A stretch of 64,000 nucleotides of DNA from CAWDAQ01 sp963800325 (GTDB lineage: Bacteria > Actinomycetota > Actinomycetes > Actinomycetales > Dermatophilaceae), in assembly GCA_963800325.1 (NCBI GenBank), contig CAWDAQ010000005.1:186001-250000 (forward strand), read 5' to 3'. The notes beneath the pieces are model-generated. The model had not been told where the DNA came from, made no database searches, and saw only the letters and a list, made by a program, of their open reading frames with translations. A program made the translations under genes and the position numbers. Of the stretch, positions 51,304 through 60,590 are shown piece after piece. Numbering within the stretch: the stretch's first letter is position 1; each line of letters begins with the position of its first letter.

Positions 51304-53517
51304 TCAGTCGACGGGTCGCTCGTGGGCGTCATCGGCGCCGACGGCGTCGGCGGCGTCGGCGGCGTCGGCGGCGCCGATCTGGTCGAGGAGGAACGCCCAC
51401 TCCCACGCGAGCTGCTCCCAGGCGTTGTAGCGCCCGCTGCGGCCGCCGTGGCCCGCGACCATCTCGGTCCGCAGCAGCACCGGTCGCTCCTCGGGATCGT
51501 TCAGAACGGTCTCGCGCAGCCGCGCCACCCACTTCGCCGGCTCGGTGAAGTACACCCGGGTGTCGTTGAGCGACGTCGTCGCGAGGACGGCCGGGTACAC
51601 CTCGGGCCGGACGTTCTCGTACGGCGTGTAGGACTTCATGTAGGCGTAGACCGCCTCGTCGTGGAGCGGGTCACCCCACTCCTCCCACTCCCCCACGGTC
51701 AGCGGCAGCTCCGGCTTGAGGATCGTCGTGAGCGTGTCGACGAACGGGACCGCCGCGTGCACGGCGCGGAACAGCCCGGGCGCGAGGTTGAGCGCGGCGC
51801 CGAGCAGGAGCCCGCCGGCGGAGCCGCCCTCGACCGCGAGCCGGTCAGAGGCGACCCAGCCGCGCTGGTGGAGGTGCTCGGCGCACGCGACGAAGTCGGT
51901 GAACGTGTTCCGCTTGCGGAGCATCTTGCCGTCGTCGTACCAGGCCCGCCCCATCTCGCCGCCCCCGCGGACGTGGGCGACCGCGTAGACGACGCCCCGC
52001 TCGAGCAGGCTGAGCCGGGCGATGGAGAACGCGGGATCCGAGGAGGCCTCGTACGAGCCGTACGCGGTGAGCAGGGCGGGGTGGGTGCCGTCCGGCACGG
52101 CCCCGGCGCGGGCGACGACCGACAGCGGGACGAGCGTGCCGTCCTCGGCGGTGACCCACTCGCGGTGGGTCGTGTAGGCCGCGGGGTCGTAGCCGCCGAG
52201 GACGGGCTGACGCCTGAGGAGCTCCCGGTCCCCGGTGGCGACGTCGACGTCCCAGATGCTGCGCGGGGTGACGTAGGACTCGTGGACGACCTGGATCCGG
52301 GTCGCGGCCGGGTCGGGAGTGTCGCCGAGGTGGACCGAGGCGATCTCGTCCTCGAACCCGACGTCGGTGGCCCGGTCCGCGGGGACGAAGCCCGTGGGGC
52401 CGTCCGGGTCGCGGCGCAGGACCCGCAGCGCCGGCAGCCCGCCGGAGCGCAGGCTGAGCACGGCGAAGCCGTCGAACGCGTCCACCCCGAGGAGCCGCTC
52501 GCCCTCGGCGGAGCCGAGCACCGGATGCCACTGCTCGTGGCTCGTCGCGTCCAACGGCGCCCAGGCGAGGTCGCTGTCGGGGTTGTCGGTGTTGTGGACG
52601 ACGAGGAGCCGGTCCCCGGCCGGCTCGACGTCGTACTCGACGCCCTCGCGGCGCGGCGCGACGCACCGGAACTCGCCGGTGGGGTCGGCCGCGTCGAGGA
52701 TCCAGGCCTCGCTCGTCGTCTTCGAGCCGAGCAGGATGAGGACGTGCCGGTCGTCGCGGGAGGTGTCCAGGCCCATCCAGAACCGCTCGTCGGGCTCCTC
52801 GTGGACCAGGACGTCCTCGGCGGCCGGGCCGCCGACCCGGTGCCGCCAGACCTGGTGGGGACGCCACGCCTCGTCGACCCGGGTGTAGAACAGGTGGCGG
52901 CCGTCGAGGCTGAACGCGCAGCCGTACCCGATCCCGGTGACGGCGTCGTCGACGACCTCGCCGGTCGCGGCGTCGGTGACGGTGAGGTCGAACCGCTCGT
53001 CGCCGGTGACGTCGACGGCGGAGGCGAGCAGCCGGTGGTCCGGGCTGACCCCGAGCGCCCCCAGGGCGAAGAAGTCCTCGCCGCGGGCCATCTCGTTCAT
53101 GTCGAGCAGGACGTGCTCCCCGGCCGCGGGGACCCCCGGCTCGAGCGCCGGGCGGGTGGGGTGCTCCCGGCGGGAGACCCGGGCGAACAGGGCGTACTGC
53201 TCCCCCTCGACGGTCCGGGAGAAGTACCACCACGGTCCGTCCGCGACCGGCACCGAGAGGTCGGTCTCCTGGGTGCGCGAGCGGATCTCGTCGAAGATCC
53301 GCTGCCGCAGCGGCGCGAGGTGCGCGGTGCGGGCCTCGGCGTAGGCGTTCTCCGCCTCGAGGTGGGCCAGCACGGCCGGGTCCTCCTTGTCCCGGAGCCA
53401 CTCGTACGGGTCGCTGACGCGGTCCCCGTGGTGGACGCGGACGTGCTCCCGCCTCGGTGCGGCGGGCGGCTCGGGCAGGCCGTCGGCCTCGGTGGTCTCT
53501 GCGCTGCGTGCGGTCAC
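51304..53517 (-). CDS. ptrB: Oligopeptidase B-like serine peptidase (S9)
   Basis: A 737-residue prolyl-oligopeptidase family enzyme. Residues to about 430 form the beta-propeller gate (VSDPYEWLRDKEDP at the front). The C-terminal alpha/beta hydrolase has the nucleophile in VEGGSAGGLLLG and the catalytic His in MVAGHGGRSGRYN. Oligopeptidase B cuts after Lys or Arg in short peptides; the acidic residues around the substrate pocket (GEWEEWGDP) support that type over prolyl endopeptidase. It has no signal peptide. The C-terminal tail AADAADAADAVG comes from a GGCGTC tandem repeat. GTG at 53517 is the chosen start. Confidence 0.9.
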   Translation of the reverse strand: MTARSAETTEADGLPEPPAAPRREHVRVHHGDRVSDPYEWLRDKEDPAVLAHLEAENAYAEARTAHLAPLRQRIFDEIRSRTQETDLSVPVADGPWWYFSRTVEGEQYALFARVSRREHPTRPALEPGVPAAGEHVLLDMNEMARGEDFFALGALGVSPDHRLLASAVDVTGDERFDLTVTDAATGEVVDDAVTGIGYGCAFSLDGRHLFYTRVDEAWRPHQVWRHRVGGPAAEDVLVHEEPDERFWMGLDTSRDDRHVLILLGSKTTSEAWILDAADPTGEFRCVAPRREGVEYDVEPAGDRLLVVHNTDNPDSDLAWAPLDATSHEQWHPVLGSAEGERLLGVDAFDGFAVLSLRSGGLPALRVLRRDPDGPTGFVPADRATDVGFEDEIASVHLGDTPDPAATRIQVVHESYVTPRSIWDVDVATGDRELLRRQPVLGGYDPAAYTTHREWVTAEDGTLVPLSVVARAGAVPDGTHPALLTAYGSYEASSDPAFSIARLSLLERGVVYAVAHVRGGGEMGRAWYDDGKMLRKRNTFTDFVACAEHLHQRGWVASDRLAVEGGSAGGLLLGAALNLAPGLFRAVHAAVPFVDTLTTILKPELPLTVGEWEEWGDPLHDEAVYAYMKSYTPYENVRPEVYPAVLATTSLNDTRVYFTEPAKWVARLRETVLNDPEERPVLLRTEMVAGHGGRSGRYNAWEQLAWEWAFLLDQIGAADAADAADAVGADDAHERPVD

Positions 53518-53539
53518 CCCCGCACTGTAGGCGCTGCGT

Positions 53540-53654
53540 TCGCGCTGCGTCCGCCCGGATGGTCGCCCCGGCGCCGGCCCTGCGGACCCGCGCCGGTCCT
53601 TCGCGCTGCGTCCGCGCGGATGGTCGCCCCGGCGCCGGCCCTGCGGACGCAGCG
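53540..53654. repeat. Duplicated 48-base palindromic element
   Basis: A 48-base segment occurs twice, at 53540-53587 and 53601-53648, with one mismatch and a 61-base offset. Each copy is flanked by GTCCGC and GCGGAC; in the second copy the arms extend to perfect 12-base inverted repeats (CGCTGCGTCCGC at 53604-53615, GCGGACGCAGCG at 53643-53654) that would form a hairpin with a 27-base loop. The element fills the gap between the permease end and the peptidase start. It resembles repetitive extragenic palindromes more than a simple terminator. Confidence 0.8.
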
Positions 53655-53657
53655 GCC

Positions 53658-54521
53658 TCAGCCGTTGATGCCCGAGCGTTCGACCCCGGCGACGATCCAC
53701 CGCTGGAGGAACAGGAACATCACGAGCAACGGGAGGATCGCCACCGTCGCCGCCATGAAGAGCTCGTGGAGGTTGACCGTCTGGGCGGTGAGGAACGTCG
53801 ACAGCGCGATCTGGACCGTCCAGCTGCTCTCGTCCTGCCCGATGACGAGCGGCCAGAGGAAGGCGTTCCAGCTGCCGATGAACGTGATCGTCCCGATCGC
53901 GGCGACGAACCCGGTCGAGTTCGGCACGACGATCTGCCAGAACGTCCGCCACGGCCCCGCCCCGTCGATCTCGGCGGCCTCCTCGAGCTCGGTGGGGAAG
54001 CCGAGGAAGTACTGCCGGAACAGGAACGTCGCGAGCCCCTGGAACAACCCGGGGACGATGAGCCCGCGCAGCGTCGAGACCCACCCGAGGGTCGAGACGA
54101 GCACGAAGCTCGGGACGAACGTGATCGCGGCGGGGATGAGCAGGGTGCCGAGCACGGCGTAGAAGACCGCGTTCGCGTACGGCACCCGGATCCGGGCGAG
54201 CCCGTACCCGGCGGTGCCGGACAGCAGGAGCACCCCGGCGGTCTGGACGACCGCGATGACGACCGAGTTCACCAGGCTGCGGGTCATCGGCACGGTCGGG
54301 TCGGTGAACAGCTCGGTGACGTTGTCCCAGTGGACCGTGCTCGGCAGCAGTGTCCAGTCCGGGGAGGTGATGTCGGCCTCGGACGCGAACGCGTTGCGCA
54401 GCAGCAGGTAGAAGGGCACGAGGAACAGCAGCGCCGCGAGGACGAGGGCGACGTGGCGCAGCACGGCGGCGGGGCCGGCGCGGCGCCGGCCCGCGAGGCG
54501 GAGGTCGGGGTGGGCGCTCAT
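53658..54521 (-). CDS. Sugar ABC permease (MalG type), second system
   Basis: A 287-residue inner-membrane permease. After a cytoplasmic Arg-rich N-terminus the first helix is LALVLAALLFLVPFYLLL-like, and the EAA loop reads EEAAEIDGAGPWRTFWQIVVP. ATG at 54521 overlaps the upstream permease stop (ATGA). It is the last gene of a three-gene set of binding protein and two permeases that lacks its own ATPase. Confidence 0.92.
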   Translation of the reverse strand: MSAHPDLRLAGRRRAGPAAVLRHVALVLAALLFLVPFYLLLRNAFASEADITSPDWTLLPSTVHWDNVTELFTDPTVPMTRSLVNSVVIAVVQTAGVLLLSGTAGYGLARIRVPYANAVFYAVLGTLLIPAAITFVPSFVLVSTLGWVSTLRGLIVPGLFQGLATFLFRQYFLGFPTELEEAAEIDGAGPWRTFWQIVVPNSTGFVAAIGTITFIGSWNAFLWPLVIGQDESSWTVQIALSTFLTAQTVNLHELFMAATVAILPLLVMFLFLQRWIVAGVERSGING

Positions 54522-55456
54522 CCGTCCTCGTCCCGTCGCCCGATGCCGGTGAGCCGGCCCTGGAGGAGGGCGAACCCGGCGATGAGGAGGGTGAGGATCA
54601 TCGCCCCCGCGCTGCCGTTGCCGAAGTCCTGCCCCTGTCCGAGCGCGGTGTAGTACAGGTACACCAGCGGAGGGCGGGCGTAGGGCGGGTACTGCCCGGT
54701 GCTGGAGAGCAGGTTGTAGAACTCGTCGAAGGCCTGGAAGGCGTTGACGAGCAGCAGGAGCAGCACCGCGGTCGAGGTCGACCTCAGCTGCGGCACGGTG
54801 ATGTGGCGGAACGCCCGCCACCCCACCGCCCCGTCGAGCGCGGCCGCCTCGTACAGGGTCGGCGACACCCGCTGCAGCCCGGCGAGGAAGAGGATGAGGT
54901 AGAAGCCGATCTGGAGCCAGAGCCGCACCGTGGTGATGACGAGCCAGTACCACGGGGGCTGGGTCACCTGCAGCCACGGGATCGCCCCGTGCCCGAACCA
55001 GTCCAGGACGGTGTTGGCGAGACCGAACCGGACCCCGGAGAAGATCGAGGTCTTCCAGATCAGGGCGGCGACGACGTAGGAGCACGCCACGGGGAGGAAG
55101 AACACCGACCGGAAGAAGGCCTTCCCCCACGAGGCCTGGTGGACGAGCACGGCCAGGCCCAGGGAGAGCACGAAGGTCGTCGGGACGATGAAGGCGGCGA
55201 AGACGACGAACGTCAGCAGCGAGCTGCGGAACGCCGGGTCCGAGAGCATCCCGACGTAGTTGTCGAGGCCGACGAAGTGGGTCGGGGTGACGGTGTTGCG
55301 AGCGTCGAAGAAGCTGAGCCACAGGCTCCAGAGGATCGGGACGTAGATGAACAGGACGAGCCCGACGAGGAACGGGCCGACGAACACCCAGAACCACAGG
55401 TGGGCAGCCGTCCGCCGGGTCGGCCGCCACCGCGCCGCGGCCGTCGACGTCGTCAT
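54518..55456 (-). CDS. Sugar ABC permease (MalF type), second system
   Basis: A 312-residue inner-membrane permease with six helices. The EAA loop is YEAAALDGAVGWRAFRHITVP. It starts at ATG 55456, 14 bases after the binding-protein stop, and overlaps the next permease by four bases, so the pair is co-translated. Confidence 0.92.
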   Translation of the reverse strand: MTTSTAAARWRPTRRTAAHLWFWVFVGPFLVGLVLFIYVPILWSLWLSFFDARNTVTPTHFVGLDNYVGMLSDPAFRSSLLTFVVFAAFIVPTTFVLSLGLAVLVHQASWGKAFFRSVFFLPVACSYVVAALIWKTSIFSGVRFGLANTVLDWFGHGAIPWLQVTQPPWYWLVITTVRLWLQIGFYLILFLAGLQRVSPTLYEAAALDGAVGWRAFRHITVPQLRSTSTAVLLLLLVNAFQAFDEFYNLLSSTGQYPPYARPPLVYLYYTALGQGQDFGNGSAGAMILTLLIAGFALLQGRLTGIGRRDEDG

Positions 55457-55470
55457 GCTGCTGTAGCTGC

Positions 55471-56766
55471 TCAGGAGGTGACGCGGTCCAGCTCGGACCG
55501 GACCGTCTCCGCCACCGAGTCGAGCTGCTTCATCGGGTCCGCCCCGCTGCGGACGACCCGGTTGAGGGCGTCCGACCACGCGGTCGCCGACTTCGGGGTC
55601 CACAGCAGCGGGGTCTGCGCGTGCCCGTGCTCGTTGACGAACTGGGCGCACTGCGCGGCCGGACCGGACTTCAGGGCGTCCGCCTTGCTGACGAGGCTCT
55701 TCCGGGCGGGGATGTGGAACCCGTACGACTGCGCCCAGTCGAGCTGCTTGGAGGTCTGGTCGACCCAGAGCCACTGGACGAACGCCTTTGCCGCGTCGAC
55801 GTCGGCGGCGCGGGCGCTGACGCACGAGCCGTAGGCCCCGACGGGAACCGAGGCCGACCCGCCGCTCGCGGCCGGGAACGGCAGCACCCCGAAGTCGTCG
55901 TCGAGGGCGTCCATGATCTGCGGCAGGGTCCACAGGCCGGTCCACTGCATCGCGGTCAGGCCCTGGATGAAGGCCGACGGGTCCGACCAGTCGGCGGGCG
56001 CTCCGAGCAGGAGGTTGCCGCTGGTGAACAGGTCCCGCAGCACCCCGAGGCCCTCGGCGACGTCGGCGTTGTCGAAGCCGACCTCGGAGTCGCCGGTGAG
56101 GTAGTCGTGCCCGGTCGCCCAGAGGATGGGACCGCCCACGACCCCGACGCCGCCGTCGTTGCCGAGGAAGAGGCCCTTGACGTCGTTCGTCGTCAGCTCG
56201 CCGGCGGCTGCGACGAGGGAGTCCAGGCTCGTCGGCGGCTCGATGCCGGCCTTCTCCAGCATGCTCGTGCGGTAGACGAGCATCTGCATGTCGGTGACCT
56301 GCGGGATCGCGTAGAGGTCGCCGTCGTAGCTCATCCGGTCGAGCAGGGAGGGGGTGAAGTCGTCCTTGGCGTCCCCGAGCAGGTCGGTGACCGGGACGAC
56401 CTGGTCGCCGGTGATCATGTCGATGCTCGGGCCGTTGCCGTACTCGAAGACGTCCGGACCGGAGTCGGTGAGCAGCGCGGAGGCGGTCTTCTGGTCGTAG
56501 TTGCCCGGGATCCACTGGATCGAGACGCTCGCGTCCGGGTAGTCGGCGGCGTAGCGCTTGACCGCCTGCTGCGTGCCCTTCTCGCCGTACTGGTGGTACC
56601 ACTGCGAGAGCCCCGAGCCCCCACCGGAGCCGGAGCCCGAGCCCGAGGAGCTGGAGCCCCCGCGTCCGGTGTTGCCGCCGCAGGCGGCGAGCAGGGCGGC
56701 CGCGGCGGCGGCGCCGCCACCGGCGAGGACGCTGCGGCGCGTCGGGGACGAGACGGGCTCGGGCAT
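55471..56766 (-). CDS. Sugar-binding lipoprotein, second system
   Basis: A 431-residue extracellular solute-binding protein. The N-terminus SPTRRSVLAGGG carries a twin-arginine motif ahead of the lipobox LLAACGGN, so it may be exported folded by Tat and lipid-anchored. A Ser/Gly linker follows, then a carbohydrate-type cluster 1 binding domain with SQWYHQYGEKGTQQAVKRYA and VFEYGNGPSIDMITG. The ligand is unknown. ATG at 56766 has GGAGGT 5 bases upstream, better than the in-frame ATG at 56778. A short AT-rich patch at 56803-56818 may hold its promoter, because dnaE ends 139 bases upstream on the same strand. Confidence 0.9.
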   Translation of the reverse strand: MPEPVSSPTRRSVLAGGGAAAAAALLAACGGNTGRGGSSSSGSGSGSGGGSGLSQWYHQYGEKGTQQAVKRYAADYPDASVSIQWIPGNYDQKTASALLTDSGPDVFEYGNGPSIDMITGDQVVPVTDLLGDAKDDFTPSLLDRMSYDGDLYAIPQVTDMQMLVYRTSMLEKAGIEPPTSLDSLVAAAGELTTNDVKGLFLGNDGGVGVVGGPILWATGHDYLTGDSEVGFDNADVAEGLGVLRDLFTSGNLLLGAPADWSDPSAFIQGLTAMQWTGLWTLPQIMDALDDDFGVLPFPAASGGSASVPVGAYGSCVSARAADVDAAKAFVQWLWVDQTSKQLDWAQSYGFHIPARKSLVSKADALKSGPAAQCAQFVNEHGHAQTPLLWTPKSATAWSDALNRVVRSGADPMKQLDSVAETVRSELDRVTS

Positions 56767-56800
56767 GTGGACCTCCATCGAGGCGGACCTGCGGGTCGGG

Positions 56801-56820
56801 GGATTTTTGCACTGTATGCC
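56801..56820 (-). promoter_or_regulatory. AT-rich promoter-like patch before second importer
   Basis: On the minus strand the region reads CATACAGTGCAAAAATCC, the only AT-rich stretch between dnaE and the binding-protein gene, 35-55 bases before the start. It probably marks a promoter or operator; no regulator gene is adjacent. Confidence 0.35.
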
Positions 56821-56905
56821 GCCGACCGCCGGCCGGCACGCCGGGGCCCCGCGCCACCCGATGCCGGGGTTCCGCGCCACCGCGGGCGCGGCCGGGCCGC
56901 CCCGC

Positions 56906-59900
56906 TCAGCCCAGGCAGCGGGAGCCGAGGATCCCCTTCAGGTCGCCGAAGAGCGCTTCGGTCGCGTCGACCCGGTAGGCGTCGTCGAGCCGCATGAGCA
57001 CCGACCGGCCCGGCTGGTTCAGCTTGAGGTGGACCTCGGTGACCCCCGGGTGGGAGGAGAGGACCCCCTTGAGCTGCTCGATCCGCCCGGAGGTGGCCCG
57101 CCCGAGGTCCATGTGGAGCACGACCGGGCCGCGGGGGCCGTCGCTGAGGTCGGGCAGGGTGAGCTCCTGGGCGTAGATCGAGACCTGGTCGTCGCGCCGG
57201 TTGATCCGTCCCTTGACGACGCAGACGACGTCGTGGCCGAGCATCGTCTGCACCGTCATGTACGTGCTCGGGAAGAAGAGGCACTCCACGGCGCCCTCGA
57301 GGTCCTCGACGGTCGCGATCGCCCAGAGGTCGCCCTTCTTGGTCCGCTTGACCTGGAGCCCCGTGATGAGCCCGGCGATCGTCACGGTCGAGCCGTCGGC
57401 ACGCCCCTCGCCGTCCATGAGCGCGGCGATCGGGGTGTCGGCGGAGCGGGCCAGGACGTGCTCGATCCCGAGCAGCGGGTGGTCGGAGACGTAGAGCCCG
57501 AGCATCTCCCGCTCGTGCGCGAGCTTGGTCGCCTTGTCCCACTCGGTCGTCGGGATCGGGGTGAGCGCGCCGGTGCCGATCGCGTCGTCGTCGTCCTCGA
57601 ACCCCCCGAAGAGCGAGTCCTGGCCGACGGCCTCCTGCCGCTTGGTCGCGACGTGGTGGTCGACCCGCTCCTCGTGGACCATGACCAGGCCCTGACGGGT
57701 GAACTGGAGGTCGTCGAACGCCCCGCCCTTGATGAGCGACTCGATCGTGCGCTTGTTGCACACCACCGTCGGGCACTTGGCGAGGAAGTCGTCGAAGGAG
57801 GTGAACCGGCCCTTCTCCTCCCGGGCGGCGGTGACGGCGTCGACGACGTTCTGCCCGACGTTGCGGATCGCGGCGAGCCCGAACCGGATGTCGGTGCCGA
57901 CCGCCGCGAAGTTGGCGGCGGACTCGTTGACGTCCGGCGGGAGGACCTTGATCCCCATCCGCCGGCACTCGCCGAGGTAGAGCGCGGACTTGTCCTTGTC
58001 GTCGCGCACCGAGGTCAGCAGCGCCGCCATGTACTCGGCGGGGTAGTTGGCCTTCAGGTAGGCCGTCCAGTAGGAGACGAGCCCGTACGCCGCGGTGTGG
58101 GCCTTGTTGAACGCGTAGTCCGAGAACGGCAGCAGGATGCCCCACAGCGTGGAGATCGCCTCGGTGCTGTAGCCGCCCTCCAGCATGCCGCGCTCGAAGT
58201 TGACGTACTCGGCGTCGAGGACCTCCTTCTTCTTCTTGCCCATCGCGCGCCGGAGCAGATCCGCGTTGCCCAGGGAGTACCCCGCGAGCTTCTGCGCGAT
58301 CTCCATGACCTGCTCCTGGTAGATGATCAGGCCGTGGGTGGTCCCGAGGATCGGGGTGAGCGCCTCGGTGAGCTCGGGGTGGATGAAGTCGGTGTCCTGC
58401 TTGCCGTTCTTGCGCAGGGCGTAGTTCGTGTGGCTGTTCGCGCCCATCGGGCCGGGCCGGTAGAGCGCGAGGGCGGCGGAGATGTCCTCGAAGTTGTCCG
58501 GCTGCATGAGCCGCAGCAGGGTGCGCATCCCGCCGCCGTCGAGCTGGAAGACCCCGAGGGTGTCGCCGCGGGCGAGCAGGTCGTAGGCGGCCCGGTCGTC
58601 GAGGGTCTTGCTCAGGGCGTCGAGGTCGAGGTCGAAGCCCCGGTTCTGGCGGACGTTCTCGATGGCGTCGTCGAGGATGGTGAGGTTGCGCAGGCCGAGG
58701 AAGTCCATCTTGACCAGCCCGAGCGTCTCGCAGCTCGGGTAGTCGAACTGGGTGATGATCTGGCCGTCCTGCTCGCGGCGCATGATCGGGATGACGTCGA
58801 TGAGCGGCTCGCTCGACATGATGACGCCGGCGGCGTGCACCCCCCACTGCCGCTTCAGGCCCTCCAGGCCCTTGGCGGTCTCGACGACCTCGGTCGCCTG
58901 CGGGTCCTCCTCGACCAGGGCCCGGAAGTCCGCGCCCTCGGCGTAGCGCTCGTGCGTGGGGTCGTAGATCTTCGCCAGCGGCACGCCCTTGCCCATGACG
59001 TCCGGGGGCATCGCCTTGGTCAGCCGCTCCCCCATGGAGAACGGGTGACCCATGACCCGGGCGGAGTCCTTGACCGCCTGCTTGGCCTTGATCGTCCCGT
59101 AGGTGACGATCTGCGCGACCCGCTCCTCGCCGTACCGCTCGGTGACGTACTTGATGACCTCGCCGCGACGGCGCTCGTCGAAGTCGACGTCGAAGTCGGG
59201 CATCGACTTGCGCTCCGGGTTGAGGAAGCGCTCGAAGATCAGCCCGTGCGGGATGGGGTCGAGGTCGGTGATCCGCATCGCGTAGGCGCACATCGACCCG
59301 GCGCCGGACCCGCGGCCCGGACCCACGCGGATCCCGCGCTGCTTGGCCCAGGTGATGAAGTCGGCGACGACGAGGAAGTAGCCCGGGTACCCCTTGCCGA
59401 TGATGACCTCGGTCTCGAAGTCGGCCTGCTGCCGGGCGTAGTCCGGCACCCCCTCGGGGAAGCGCTCGCGCAGCCCGCGCTCGACCTCCTTGACGAACCA
59501 GCTCGTCTCGTCGTCCCCGGCAGGGCAGGGGAAGCGGGGCATGTACCGGCCCTCGCCCTCGGTGAAGGAGACGTCGCACATCTCGGCGATCCGCAGCGTG
59601 TTGTCGCACGCCTCGGGGAGCTCGCGCCAGAGGTGGCGCATCTCGGCGGGCGACTTGAGGTAGAAGCTGTCGGCGTCGAACTTGAACCGGTTGGGGTCCA
59701 TCAGGGTCGAGCCGGACTGGACGCACAGCAGGGCCGAGTGGGCCTGGGCGTCCTCCTGGTTGGTGTAGTGCAGGTCGTTCGTCGCGACGAGCGGCAGGCC
59801 CAGGTCCTCGGCGAGCCGGAGCAGGTCGCGCTGGACCCGGCGCTCGATCCCGAGGCCGTGGTCCATGAGCTCGCAGAAGTAGTTCTCCGCGCCGAAGATG

Positions 59901-60457
59901 TCCCGGAACTCCGCCGCGGCCTCGCGGGCCTCGGCGTACTGCCCGAGACGGAGGCGGGTCTGGATCTCCCCCGAGGGGCACCCGGTCGTCGCGATGAGCC
60001 CCTTGCCGTAGGTCTGCAGCAGCTCCCGGTCCATCCGGGGCTTGAAGTAGTAGCCCTCGAGGCTGGCGTAGGAGGACATCCGGAACAGGTTGTGCATCCC
60101 GGCGTTGTCCTTGGCCAGCAGCGTCATGTGGGTGTAGGCACCCGAGCCGGACACGTCGTCCCGGCCCCCGTCGCCGAACCGGACCCGGGTCTTGTCCGTG
60201 CGGTGGGTGCCCGGGGTGACGTAGGCCTCGACGCCGATGATCGGCTTGACGCCGTGGGCCCGGGCCTTGGACCAGAACTCGTAGGCGCCGAAGACGTAGC
60301 CGTGGTCCGTCGTCGCGACGGCGGGCATGCCGAGCTCGGCCGTCCGGGCGAACATGTCGTCGATCCGCGCCGCCCCGTCGAGCATCGAGTACTCGGTGTG
60401 GCAGTGGAGGTGGACGAAGTTGTCCTCGGGGCGCTGCGGGGCGGTCTGGGATGGCAT
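56906..60457 (-). CDS. dnaE: DNA polymerase III alpha subunit
   Basis: The replicative polymerase catalytic subunit (1183 aa, full length). The N-terminal PHP domain starts VHLHCHTEYSMLDG. The polymerase active site has GPGRGSGAGSMCAYAM and the metal Asp residues in PDFDVDFDERRRGEV. Later blocks include FNKAHTAAYGLVSYW, the helix-hairpin-helix region, the OB fold (VTIAGLITGLQVKRTKKGD) and a C-terminal tail. This is the DnaE1 type rather than the error-prone DnaE2, judging by length, the intact PHP domain and its position beside rluD-lspA. ATG at 60457 gives the usual short N-terminus before the PHP domain. Confidence 0.97.
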   Translation of the reverse strand: MPSQTAPQRPEDNFVHLHCHTEYSMLDGAARIDDMFARTAELGMPAVATTDHGYVFGAYEFWSKARAHGVKPIIGVEAYVTPGTHRTDKTRVRFGDGGRDDVSGSGAYTHMTLLAKDNAGMHNLFRMSSYASLEGYYFKPRMDRELLQTYGKGLIATTGCPSGEIQTRLRLGQYAEAREAAAEFRDIFGAENYFCELMDHGLGIERRVQRDLLRLAEDLGLPLVATNDLHYTNQEDAQAHSALLCVQSGSTLMDPNRFKFDADSFYLKSPAEMRHLWRELPEACDNTLRIAEMCDVSFTEGEGRYMPRFPCPAGDDETSWFVKEVERGLRERFPEGVPDYARQQADFETEVIIGKGYPGYFLVVADFITWAKQRGIRVGPGRGSGAGSMCAYAMRITDLDPIPHGLIFERFLNPERKSMPDFDVDFDERRRGEVIKYVTERYGEERVAQIVTYGTIKAKQAVKDSARVMGHPFSMGERLTKAMPPDVMGKGVPLAKIYDPTHERYAEGADFRALVEEDPQATEVVETAKGLEGLKRQWGVHAAGVIMSSEPLIDVIPIMRREQDGQIITQFDYPSCETLGLVKMDFLGLRNLTILDDAIENVRQNRGFDLDLDALSKTLDDRAAYDLLARGDTLGVFQLDGGGMRTLLRLMQPDNFEDISAALALYRPGPMGANSHTNYALRKNGKQDTDFIHPELTEALTPILGTTHGLIIYQEQVMEIAQKLAGYSLGNADLLRRAMGKKKKEVLDAEYVNFERGMLEGGYSTEAISTLWGILLPFSDYAFNKAHTAAYGLVSYWTAYLKANYPAEYMAALLTSVRDDKDKSALYLGECRRMGIKVLPPDVNESAANFAAVGTDIRFGLAAIRNVGQNVVDAVTAAREEKGRFTSFDDFLAKCPTVVCNKRTIESLIKGGAFDDLQFTRQGLVMVHEERVDHHVATKRQEAVGQDSLFGGFEDDDDAIGTGALTPIPTTEWDKATKLAHEREMLGLYVSDHPLLGIEHVLARSADTPIAALMDGEGRADGSTVTIAGLITGLQVKRTKKGDLWAIATVEDLEGAVECLFFPSTYMTVQTMLGHDVVCVVKGRINRRDDQVSIYAQELTLPDLSDGPRGPVVLHMDLGRATSGRIEQLKGVLSSHPGVTEVHLKLNQPGRSVLMRLDDAYRVDATEALFGDLKGILGSRCLG

Positions 60458-60590
60458 CGGGGCGATTCTACGGCGCCGCCCCGACGTCCCCGTCTCCGGA
60501 GAGCCGGTGTCGCCGGGCGGTTCCGACCCGCCGGCCCGGGGACGGCTGCGCAGCGGCACCGAGGCGGCTCCGAGGCGTCTCCGAGGGGGG

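Noticed and set aside
51019..54162. Long plus-strand frame opposite the S9 peptidase (1047 codons)
   Set aside because: Runs through several real genes on the other strand; composition bias only.
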